From CAWAXW01 sp963786155 (lineage in GTDB: Bacteria; Actinomycetota; CADDZG01; WHSQ01), in contig CAWAXW010000006.1 of NCBI GenBank assembly GCA_963786155.1, positions 1,240,001-1,304,000 of the forward strand: 64,000 nucleotides of DNA, read 5' to 3'. Shown here in pieces: positions 56,439 to 64,000 of this stretch (position 1 is the stretch's first letter; each line of letters opens with the position of its first letter). The translations under genes were made by a program, and so were the position numbers. Under the pieces are notes generated by a model. That model worked only from the letters and a program-made list of their open reading frames with translations, did not search any database and was not told the origin of the DNA.

Positions 56439-58204
56439 ATGAGTCAAACGCAAGACGAGGCTGCTCAAGCCTCGGCCACGGAAGAGACCATCCCCGATGG
56501 CGCAGGCGGCGTCATCACCCGTACCGCCCCCTCCACGACCGGCGAGACCTTCGCCGGTGGAGTGATCGTCGAGAACGACGTCGGCGAAACCCAAGAAGAG
56601 CTGATGGCGGCTATCGAGGCCACGATCAAGCCCTTCGACGAGGGCGACATCGTCACCGGCGAGGTCGTCAAGATCGACAAGGACGAGACGCTCCTGGACA
56701 TCGGCTACAAGTCCGAGGGCGTCATCCCGATCCGGGAGCTGTCGATCCGCAACGACGTCGATCCCCACCAGGTCGTATCGATCGGCGACCAGATCGAGGC
56801 CCTCGTTCTCCAGAAGGAGGACGCCGACGGTCGTCTCATCCTGTCCAAGAAGCGCGCCCAGTACGAGCGAGCGTGGGGACGCATCGAAGCAGATCAAAGC
56901 TGAAGACGGCGTCGTTAAGGGCCCCGTCATCGAAGTGGTCAAGGGCGGCCTGATCCTCGACATCGGATTGCGCGGCTTCCTTCCCGCGTCGCTCGTCGAG
57001 ATGCGCCGGGTGCGCGACCTCCAGCCGTACGTCGGCAAGGAGCTCGAATGCCGGATCATCGAGCTCGACAAGAACCGCAATAACGTCGTGCTGTCCCGCC
57101 GCAAGTACCTCGAGGAGAGCCAGGCGGAGCAGCGCCACGACTTCCTCAACTCGCTCGAGAAGGGCGAGGTGCGCACCGGGACGGTGTCCTCGATCGTCAA
57201 CTTCGGCGCCTTCGTGGATCTCGGGGGCGTGGATGGGCTCGTTCATGTCAGCGAGCTCTCGTGGAAGCACGTCGACCACCCGAGCGAGGTCGTCGAGGTC
57301 GGCCAGGAGGTCAACGTCGAGGTCCTCGATGTCGATCTCGAGCGCGAGCGCGTGTCGCTCTCGCTCAAGGCGACCCAGGAAGACCCGTGGCGGCAGTTCG
57401 CGCGTCAGCACGAAGTTGGCGATGTGATCGAAGGGCCGCGTGACCAAGCTCGTGCCGTTCGGTGCCTTCGTCGAGGTGGACGACGCGATCGAAGGCCTCG
57501 TCCACATCTCGGAGCTGGCCGAGCACCACGTCGAGAAAGCCGAAGATGAGGTGAAGGTCCACGATCGGGTCCCCGTCACGATCATCGACATCGATCTCGA
57601 CCGCAGGCGCATCAGCCTGTCGCGCAAGCAGGCGATCCGCCTCGAGCGCGGGGTCGAGACGGCGCCCGAACGTCCCGACATGGAGCTCGAAGAAGGAGAA
57701 GCCGACGCCGAGATCGCGGTTGAAGCCGCGTCGGAAGCAGTCGGCGTTCCCACCGAGGATCCCTCGCTGCGGCCGGAGACGGAAGAAGAGTTGCTGTCCG
57801 CCGCCGAATCCGCACCGGAAGTGACCGCCGAGGTCGCGGCCCCCGAAGCGGGAGTGACGCCCGACGTAGCGGCCGCGGTCGCTCCTCCAGAGGAGAAAGA
57901 AGAAGCAGCGGTAACGGCATTGATGGCGACGGACACGCCCCCCGAGGGTCGCGAGGGCGTGACCGCGGCTGAGCCCGACAAACCGAACATCGACGTCCGC
58001 CTCAACCAGGAGGAGCCCGACCCGGAGGCAGCTCCCGGTGAGACTCTTCCTAAGGTCGAGGCCGAGATCGAGGCGGAAGGCGAGCCCGTGTTGGGGTCCG
58101 ACGAGGTCAAGAAGGTCCCGGAGGAGCTCGACCCGGACGACACCCGAGAGGAATCTCTGGAGTCCATCGTCGAAGACCTGAAGCGCGAGCGCGGCCAGAG
58201 CTAA
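56439..58204 (+). CDS. rpsA: 30S ribosomal protein S1 (two frameshifts)
   Basis: About 587 residues from ATG 56439 after AGGAGG. Four S1 RNA-binding domains: VTGEVVKIDKDETLLDIGYKSEGVIPIREL; VVKGGLILDIGLRGFLPASLVEM; RTGTVSSIVNFGAFVDLGGVDGLVHVSELSW; VTKLVPFGAFVEVDDAIEGLVHISEL. Extra bases near 56887 and 57432 break the frame in this essential gene, which argues for sequence error. The C-terminal 190 residues are an acidic Glu/Pro/Ala tail, much longer than in mycobacteria. It helps load mRNA on the ribosome. Confidence 0.92.
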
Positions 58205-58219
58205 CCAGGTCTAACTGCC

Positions 58220-58818
58220 TTGTTGGTCGCCGGACTTACCGGAGGCATCGGCTCTGGCAAATCCACCTTTGCCGCGCTGCTCATCGAACGCGGCGCCCAG
58301 GTGATCGACGCCGATCAGTTGGGACGGGACGCGCTCAGGCCGGGTCAGCCCGCGTGGCACAGCGTGGTGAGCCAGTTCGGCGACGAGATCCTCGTTCCGG
58401 GCACTCAGGAGGTCGACCGCAAGAGGCTCGCCGGGATCGTCTTCTCGGAGCCGAGCAAGCTGGCCGCATTGAACGCGATAGTGCATCCGGTCATATTCGA
58501 GGGGATAGCCGACCACCTCGAGAGACTGCGCGGCACAGACGAAATCGTCATCCTGGACGCTGCCTTGATCCTCGAAACAGGCCTCAAGGACAGCGTCGAC
58601 ATCTTGATCGCGGTGATCACATCGGACGAGAGGCGCGCGGAACGCGTGGCCGGGATCGTGGGATGCCGGTTGAAGACTTCCGGGCGCGCTCCGCCGCTCA
58701 GTCCTCGGCGGCCGAGCTGACGGAGGCGGCCGACATAGTGGTCCACAACGACGGCGACCTCGAAACATTGGCGTCCGAGGCCGACCGCGTCTGGGCCGAG
58801 CTGTCGAAGAGCATTTGA
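58220..58818 (+). CDS. coaE: Dephospho-CoA kinase (one frameshift)
   Basis: Phosphorylates dephospho-CoA, the last step of CoA synthesis. P-loop GLTGGIGSGKST, VIDADQLGRD, VDRKRLAGIVF and LDAALILETG are family motifs. A base is missing near 58655; with it restored the chain continues RVARDRGMPVEDFRARSAAQS and ends EADRVWAELSKSI, about 200 residues. TTG start 58220, 15 bases after rpsA, as in M. tuberculosis where coaE also follows rpsA. Confidence 0.88.
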
Positions 58819-58866
58819 AGGAGGGGAAGGGGGAACCAGTGAGCCGGCTTGCCGGCGGGGTTCCCC
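58819..58866 (+). repeat. Copy B of hairpin-forming start-codon repeat
   Basis: Purine-rich GGAGGGGAAGG lead, then outer arm GGGGAACC (58830-58837), AGTGA holding the GTG 58839, inner arms GCCGGC (58843-58848, 58851-58856) that can close as a CTTG tetraloop, GG, and outer arm GGTTCCCC (58859-58866). One base differs from copy A (23638-23694) across the core. It contributes the start and first codons of the HAD gene. Confidence 0.82.
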
Positions 58867-59573
58867 AACAGATCGAGTTCGTTTTCTTCGATGCGGGGGA
58901 GACCCTGCTGAGAGCACATCCGTCTTTCCCCGAGTTGTTCGCGGAGGTCTGCGGCCGGCGGGGGATCGTCGTCGATCCCGGCGACATCGCGGAGATCCAG
59001 CGCCGCTTGGCTCCCCACTTGATCGATCTTGCTCATGACAGTGACGTCGAATACTCGTCGTTGGACGCGGGAGCCTCGCGTCGTTTCTGGACCTTCCTTT
59101 ACGAAACGCTATTGGGCGAGCTGAAGATCGACGCCGCCGGTCTCGCGGAAGACCTCTACAAGACCTTTTCCTCGGTCGCCACTTACCGGCTTTTCGACGA
59201 CGCGCTGCCCACGCTCCGGAAGATCTCGGATTCGGGCTACAAATTGGGATTGATATCCAATTTCGAGGAATGGCTCGAAGACGTTCTCATCGAGCAGAAA
59301 GTGGGCCACCTCTTCGATGTGACCGTGATCTCGGGGATCGAAGGCCTGGAAAAACCCGACCCCGCCATCTACGAACTGGCCCTGCAGCGAGCCGGCGTCG
59401 ATGCTTCTCGCGCTATTCACGTGGGCGATTCCCTATCCCTCGACGTAGAACCCGCTCAGTCGGTCGGTATGAGGGTCATTTTGCTGGACCGAGCCGGCCT
59501 CTATAGGGAAGCCGATCATCTCGACAGGATCGAGACTTTAGAGGACTTACCCCCGCTCCTCTCGAAGATGTAG
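58839..59573 (+). CDS. HAD-superfamily hydrolase-like protein (HDHD3-type)
   Basis: 244 residues from GTG 58839, within the repeat; TTG 58815 overlapping the coaE stop is an alternative. HAD motifs: nucleophile Asp in FVFFDAGETLL, Ser/Thr motif LGLISNFEEW, Lys in GLEKPDPAIYELAL and acidic motif VGDSLSLDVEPA. The second Asp of the usual DxD motif is Gly (DAG), so classical phosphatase chemistry may be reduced, as in some HDHD3 relatives. First eleven residues MSRLAGGVPQQ are encoded by the repeat. Confidence 0.8.
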   Translation: MSRLAGGVPQQIEFVFFDAGETLLRAHPSFPELFAEVCGRRGIVVDPGDIAEIQRRLAPHLIDLAHDSDVEYSSLDAGASRRFWTFLYETLLGELKIDAAGLAEDLYKTFSSVATYRLFDDALPTLRKISDSGYKLGLISNFEEWLEDVLIEQKVGHLFDVTVISGIEGLEKPDPAIYELALQRAGVDASRAIHVGDSLSLDVEPAQSVGMRVILLDRAGLYREADHLDRIETLEDLPPLLSKM

Positions 59574-59575
59574 GC

Positions 59576-61339
59576 ATGTCTGACCGCGACAGAGGCCCGG
59601 GCACACCGGGACGTCATCCTCTCGATGAGCGTCTGGATATCCCGGCGCTGCATCGCCTCGCGAGCGTCGCCCCCCGAAGTGTGGACGAGGACCTGGTCAT
59701 CCACGAGATCCTGAGCGGAGTGCGAGAGGTGATCTCCTGCCATCGTCCCGTCCTCTTCCTCTACGACGAGGACGGCGATCAGATGACGATCTACTCGACG
59801 GAGGACGGCCCAGCGCAGCGCCTCTCGATGTCGGAGCCCAGCGTGGTCAGAAGGGTCTTCCACTCGGGCCGGGGCGAGATCGTTAACGACCTCATCGCGG
59901 ACGCCGACACCAGCCCGCTCGTCGCGGATGCTTTCGGCGCGCGCCAGATCGTCGGAGCTCCGTTGAGCACCGGCGGCAAGCGCCTCGGCGTGGTGACCGC
60001 CATCAACTCCAAACGGTCCGGCTTCACCGAGGACGACCTCGCACGCCTTTCGGTTCTTGCCGATCAGGGCGCGCTCGCACTCGAGAACTCCCAGCTCCGT
60101 GCCGCCTTCCACAGGCAGTCGCAGGAGCTGGAGGGCCTGCATCGCATGAGCCGGGTCATGACCTCTTCGGAGAGCATGGACCACGTCATCTCGTCTTCGG
60201 TCGGCATCGTGGCCGACCTCATCGAGTGCGAGAAGGTCGCCGTACTCCTCTATCAGCCCGAAGGGGAGCTACTGATCGCGCACCCGAAAGCCATCGGGAT
60301 CCCGCCGGAGGAGATCGAATCCCTGCGGGTCTCGTTGGCGCAGCCGTCCCTGGCGAGCACCGTCTTCCGCACCGACGCGCCGCTCATCTCGAACGACGCC
60401 CCAAACGATGCCTGGGTAAATCCCATCCTGCAACAGATGCTGAAGATGGAGACCGCACTCGTGGTTCCGCTGCGCACATCGGGTGACCCCCTGGGCGTTC
60501 TGATGACGGTCAATGCGACCAAAGGCCATTTCGACAGGGCCGATACTCGCTTCGCCGCGTTGTTGGCGAACCGCATAGCGACGATCGTCGAATCCATCAG
60601 AGCGCGCGATCTCGAGCGAGCGCTGGTGCAAAAGCTCCGCGAGACCGATCAGACCAAGTCGGACTTCGTCTCGATGTTGGCACATGAGCTCAAGGGCCCG
60701 ATGACGACCGTCATGGGATTCACCCAGGTATTGCACGACCAGTTCGACAAGCTCACGGACGAGAAGCGGGAGCACATCCTGAATCTGGTGATGCGCGAGA
60801 CGTCACGTCTCTCGCGCCTCGTCTCCGACCTCCTCGATCTCTCCCGGATGGAAGCCGGCACGTTGCGCTACGACTTCGTGGAGACCTCTTTCAACGAGGT
60901 CCTCGATCAGATCCTCGAGGTGCACACTTCACTGAGAGCGAAGCACATGCTCATCTCCGAGGTTCCCGACGACCTTCCTCAGGTATGGGCCGACCCAGAT
61001 CGCCTGCGTCAGGTCCTTATCAACCTGATCACGAACGCGACCCGGTACTCGCCGGAGAACACCACGGTGACCATCGCAGCAGAGGCGGTTCAGGTGGACG
61101 GCAAGAAGTCACTCAAGGTGACGGTGATCGACGAAGGCATCGGGATCGCTCCCGAAGACCAGGATCGTGTCTTCGACAAGTTCTCCATGCTCGAGAAGCC
61201 CGGATGGGTGAAGAAGGGAACCGGATTGGGTCTCTACATAACCCGAGGCATCGTCCACGCCCACGGCGGGAACCTGTGGGTCGACTCCGCAAGAGGCCGG
61301 GGGGCCAAGTTCAACTTCACCCTCCCACTGGCCGACTGA
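59576..61339 (+). CDS. GAF-GAF sensor histidine kinase
   Basis: 587 residues, no membrane helix, so a cytosolic sensor. Two GAF domains (about 40-175 and 200-340), HisKA with the phospho-acceptor His in SMLAHELKGPMTTVMGF, and HATPase with LINLITNATRYSP (N box), VIDEGIGIAPEDQDRVF (G1), KGTGLGLYITRGIVHAHGG (G2). No response regulator is adjacent; it follows the HAD gene by two bases and may be co-transcribed from rpsA-coaE. Converges on dinB with seven bases between. Confidence 0.88.
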   Translation: MSDRDRGPGTPGRHPLDERLDIPALHRLASVAPRSVDEDLVIHEILSGVREVISCHRPVLFLYDEDGDQMTIYSTEDGPAQRLSMSEPSVVRRVFHSGRGEIVNDLIADADTSPLVADAFGARQIVGAPLSTGGKRLGVVTAINSKRSGFTEDDLARLSVLADQGALALENSQLRAAFHRQSQELEGLHRMSRVMTSSESMDHVISSSVGIVADLIECEKVAVLLYQPEGELLIAHPKAIGIPPEEIESLRVSLAQPSLASTVFRTDAPLISNDAPNDAWVNPILQQMLKMETALVVPLRTSGDPLGVLMTVNATKGHFDRADTRFAALLANRIATIVESIRARDLERALVQKLRETDQTKSDFVSMLAHELKGPMTTVMGFTQVLHDQFDKLTDEKREHILNLVMRETSRLSRLVSDLLDLSRMEAGTLRYDFVETSFNEVLDQILEVHTSLRAKHMLISEVPDDLPQVWADPDRLRQVLINLITNATRYSPENTTVTIAAEAVQVDGKKSLKVTVIDEGIGIAPEDQDRVFDKFSMLEKPGWVKKGTGLGLYITRGIVHAHGGNLWVDSARGRGAKFNFTLPLAD

Positions 61340-61346
61340 GGCAACC

Positions 61347-62543
61347 TCAGTCCGGCAACAACGGCACGGAATGACCTTGGTCGCGTCCCAGCAGCACTGC
61401 GCGCGTGATCGCTGACGAGCCGAATCGGTCGCGTAGATCGTCCAGGGCTTCGTCCAAGGCCGGGACCCATCTGCGATCGAACGGTAGCGCGAGCTGGATG
61501 GCGGCGTCGTTTGTCAGATTGGTGAGGGTCACGCCGATCAGCGTGATGCCCTGGGCCTCGATCAAAGGTGTCGCAGCGGCCAGAAGCTCTCTCACAGCAG
61601 CGAGGATCGTCTGAGTCTGCCCCGTGGCTTGGGGCAGGGTGTGGGATCTCGTCGCACGTGAGAGATCGTCGAATCGCAATCGCAAGATGACCGTGCGGCA
61701 GACGCGCCGGGCCGCTCGCATCCGACGGGAGAGCCGGTCGACGATCGCCACCAGAACCGCGTCTACGGAGGCCGCCGATTTGGGCCTGCGGCCGAGCGCC
61801 CGTTGAGAGCCCATCGATCGCCGTCGCCGGCCGACCTGCACGGGCCGCGGGTCGCGGTTGTGGGCCAGCGCGTGGATGTGCCGGCCCGAGGCGACGCCGA
61901 GTATCTGCACCAGGGCCGCCTCGGTCATCGCGGCGACCTGCGCCACGGTTGTTATCCCTTTCGAGTGCAGTCCTCTCGCAGTTACGACACCAACCCCCCA
62001 GAGGGCTTCGACGGGGAGGGGATGGAGGAAGTCCAGCTCGTGGTCCGGCGGCACCTCGAGCAGACCGTCGGGCTTGGACACCGCGCTCGCGACCTTGGCG
62101 AGGAACTTCGTCCTCGCAACCCCAACCGAGATCGGAAGCCCGACGCGCTCCCGGACCTCGGCTCGCAGGCGCGTGGCGATAGCCATGGGGGAGCCCGAGA
62201 TACGCCTCAGACCACCGACATCCAGGAAAGCCTCGTCGATGGACAGCCCCTCGACGAGTCCCGAAGTGTCGTCGAAGACCTCGAACAGCGCCTTGCTGGC
62301 ATCCGAATAGGCCGACATCCGGGCGGACACGACCACCGCGTCGGGGCAGAGCCTGAGCGCCCTGGAGACCGGCATCGGGGTGCGCACCCCCCGGGCCTTG
62401 GCCTCGTAGCTGGCCGCCAACACGATGCCGGGTCCGACGATGACCGGCCGCCCTCGCAGGCGGGGATCGTCCCGCTGCTCGACCGAGGCGTAGAACGAGT
62501 CGACATCGGCATGCAGGATGACCGCCTCCCGGGACACGAACAT
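61347..62543 (-). CDS. dinB: DNA polymerase IV
   Basis: 398 residues from ATG 62543. Y-family translesion polymerase: ILHADVDSFYASVEQRDD (catalytic Asp), GPGIVLAASYEAKARGVRTPMPV, LSIDEAFLDVGG (catalytic Asp-Glu), thumb motif LPISVGVARTKFLAKVASAVSKPDG, and a probable beta-clamp motif QLALPF near the end. A LexA box covers the start codon, predicting SOS induction. Confidence 0.93.
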   Translation of the reverse strand: MFVSREAVILHADVDSFYASVEQRDDPRLRGRPVIVGPGIVLAASYEAKARGVRTPMPVSRALRLCPDAVVVSARMSAYSDASKALFEVFDDTSGLVEGLSIDEAFLDVGGLRRISGSPMAIATRLRAEVRERVGLPISVGVARTKFLAKVASAVSKPDGLLEVPPDHELDFLHPLPVEALWGVGVVTARGLHSKGITTVAQVAAMTEAALVQILGVASGRHIHALAHNRDPRPVQVGRRRRSMGSQRALGRRPKSAASVDAVLVAIVDRLSRRMRAARRVCRTVILRLRFDDLSRATRSHTLPQATGQTQTILAAVRELLAAATPLIEAQGITLIGVTLTNLTNDAAIQLALPFDRRWVPALDEALDDLRDRFGSSAITRAVLLGRDQGHSVPLLPD

Positions 62544-62550
62544 ATGTTCG
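62537..62550. promoter_or_regulatory. LexA (SOS) box at dinB
   Basis: CGAACATATGTTCG, a perfect palindrome matching the SOS consensus. The dinB ATG (62543-62541 on the minus strand) lies inside it. The amidase gene starts 42 bases away on the other strand and could also be affected. Confidence 0.85.
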
Positions 62551-62591
62551 CATCGGGCTACGACAGAAACAAGACGCTAGGCTCTCGGCCC

Positions 62592-64000
62592 GTGGCCGAG
62601 CTTGCATTCACATCCGCTATCGAACTGGCACGACTCGTGCGCGAGCGCGAGGTGTCCCCGGTGGAGCTGGTGGAGACCTACCTCGGCCGGATCGACAAGC
62701 TCGACGATCAGCTCAACGCCTTCGTGACCGTCGACGGCGACCGGGCCCTCCAAACGGCCGAAGCGGCGACCAAGGCCGTCGGGTCGGGCGAGGAGCTGCC
62801 GCCTTTCCACGGCGTGCCGATACCGATCAAGGACCTCACCCCGACCGCGGGGCTCAAGACGACCTTCTCGTCGCGCGCTTACGCCGACCACGTGCCGGAC
62901 CAGGACGCGGCGAGCGTTCGGCGGCTGAGAGAGGCTGGATTCATCGTCCTCGGCAAGACCAATGCTCCAGAGTTCGGCACGTTCCCCGACACCCAATCGG
63001 TCCTGAACGGCGTTTGCCATAACCCGTGGGATCTCTCTCGCAACCCGGGAGGTTCGAGTGGGGGAGCGGCGGTGTCGGTCGCGTCGGGGATGGCGCCGGT
63101 GGCTCACGGGAGCGACGGCGGAGGAAGCATCCGTATCCCCGCATCGTGTTGTGGCCTTTTCGGCATCAAACCGGCGCGCGGGCGTATCTCGCACGGCCCC
63201 CACTCCGGTGAGGGCTGGGCCGGGTTCTCGACCGATGGTCCGATCACTCGCAGCGTGGCGGACGCGGCCGCGCTCCTCGATGCCATGTCCGGATACGAGC
63301 CGGGCGATCCCTACTGGGCCCCCGCCCCGGGCCGGCCGTTCGTCCAAGAGGCAGGAGCCGACCCCGGCCGGTTGCGCATAGGGATGACGACGACGGCGAT
63401 GACCGGCGTCCCCGTGGATCCCGCGTGTGAGGCGGCCGCCCACGATGCTGCGGAGCTGCTGCGCTCACTGGGGCACGAGGTCGGGGAGATCTCGCTGGAC
63501 GCGTTGACGGAGTTCGACATCTCCAGCGATTTCATCAAGGTCGTTCAAACGACGACGGCGTATCACCCCGACGTCGATCCAGAGCTCATCGAGCCCGTGA
63601 ATCGTGCCCTCATGGATGCCGCCGAGGCCACCTCGAGCCAGACCTACATCAAGGCCCTGCTGTCCCTCCAAGCGCTGACGCGTGCGGTCGTGCGATTCAT
63701 GTCGGATCTCGACCTGTTGTTGATGCCAACCCTCGGGATGCCGCCGCTTCCCATCGGCTGGATGTACGAGGACGAGGATCCGTGGATGCAGCTGATACGC
63801 GCCGGGATGTTCATCCCGTTCACGCCGCTCGCCAACATCACGGGCCTGCCGGCGGTGTCGCTCCCGCTCTACTGGAACGAGGACGATCTCCCGATCGGCG
63901 TGCAGCTCGTAGGAGGTCCGGCCGACGAGGCGACGTTGCTCAGGGTCTCGGCGCAGCTAGAGCAAGCCAGGCCCTGGGCCGATCGGCGCCCGCCCGTCTC
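62592..64000 (+). CDS. Amidase signature family enzyme, 3' end outside window
   Basis: 469 codons visible from GTG 62592, running off the end. Ser-cisSer-Lys amidase: Lys in GVPIPIKDL, cis-Ser in NPGGSSGGAAVSVASGMAPVA, nucleophile Ser in GSDGGGSIRIPASCCGLFGIKPARG. QLVGGPADEATLL near the end is typical. Could be a general amidase or related to AtzF/6-aminohexanoate-cyclic-dimer hydrolase; GatA is less likely because gatB/gatC are not near and the substrate loops differ. Confidence 0.87.
   Translation, partial: MAELAFTSAIELARLVREREVSPVELVETYLGRIDKLDDQLNAFVTVDGDRALQTAEAATKAVGSGEELPPFHGVPIPIKDLTPTAGLKTTFSSRAYADHVPDQDAASVRRLREAGFIVLGKTNAPEFGTFPDTQSVLNGVCHNPWDLSRNPGGSSGGAAVSVASGMAPVAHGSDGGGSIRIPASCCGLFGIKPARGRISHGPHSGEGWAGFSTDGPITRSVADAAALLDAMSGYEPGDPYWAPAPGRPFVQEAGADPGRLRIGMTTTAMTGVPVDPACEAAAHDAAELLRSLGHEVGEISLDALTEFDISSDFIKVVQTTTAYHPDVDPELIEPVNRALMDAAEATSSQTYIKALLSLQALTRAVVRFMSDLDLLLMPTLGMPPLPIGWMYEDEDPWMQLIRAGMFIPFTPLANITGLPAVSLPLYWNEDDLPIGVQLVGGPADEATLLRVSAQLEQARPWADRRPPV

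Noticed and set aside
56439..58818. rpsA and coaE as pseudogenes
   Set aside because: Both are essential and each reads normally after correcting one or two single bases.

Overview
The window is high-GC, densely packed DNA from an actinobacterium, probably an uncultured lineage. Supporting signs are many GTG/TTG starts, 4-base stop/start overlaps, a PdtaR-type ANTAR regulator, an actinobacterial DNA polymerase I with Tyr in the O-helix, Gram-positive-type LexA boxes and a DUF222-HNH gene. From memory, the core order (hisD-C-B-H-A-F-I, trpE-C-B-A, pdtaR, polA, rpsA, coaE) follows the Mycobacterium tuberculosis chromosome from about Rv1599 to Rv1631. Large lineage-specific blocks are spliced into that backbone.

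Layout. 1-10629: histidine and tryptophan biosynthesis genes, with an M24 peptidase, a PRC-barrel gene and an M28-like lipoprotein among them. 10851-12393: a hypothetical gene, tRNA-Leu(CAA), a coiled-coil protein and PdtaR. 12419-22893: a branched-chain amino acid ABC transporter with two binding proteins, then a polar amino acid ABC transporter. 22888-27271: DUF554 protein, R2lox-like oxidase, family 5 uracil-DNA glycosylase, AzlCD exporter and a 2-oxoacid dehydrogenase E1 alpha. 27436-31916: glutamate synthase large subunit with a possible attenuator. 32026-37430: ferritin, a MerR regulator with a divergent membrane protein, a LexA-boxed HNH protein and a VOC dioxygenase. 37533-43970: a giant secreted beta-helix/CSLREA/RTX-like protein. 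43967-49478: DtxR-type regulator, membrane cupredoxin, polA and an HTTM protein. 49421-55575: a minus-strand operon combining a ferric-reductase-like flavocytochrome, a membrane sensor with a cupredoxin insert, a SpoIIE phosphatase/kinase and a STAS protein. 55672-64000: CHRD protein, rpsA, coaE, HAD protein, histidine kinase, dinB under a LexA box, and an amidase running off the end.

Sequence quality matters. About 27 single-base indels interrupt otherwise normal genes, including essential ones (rpsA, coaE), and most are one-base insertions. I treat them as residual read errors and give corrected gene spans. One of them creates a false M24-HisI fusion.

The two most interesting items are: (1) a hairpin-forming repeat present twice that appears to supply the ribosome-binding region, GTG start and first ten or so codons (MSRLAG-x-VPQQ) of two unrelated genes; and (2) the redox/partner-switching operon, whose sensor carries a cupredoxin with its two halves in swapped order.
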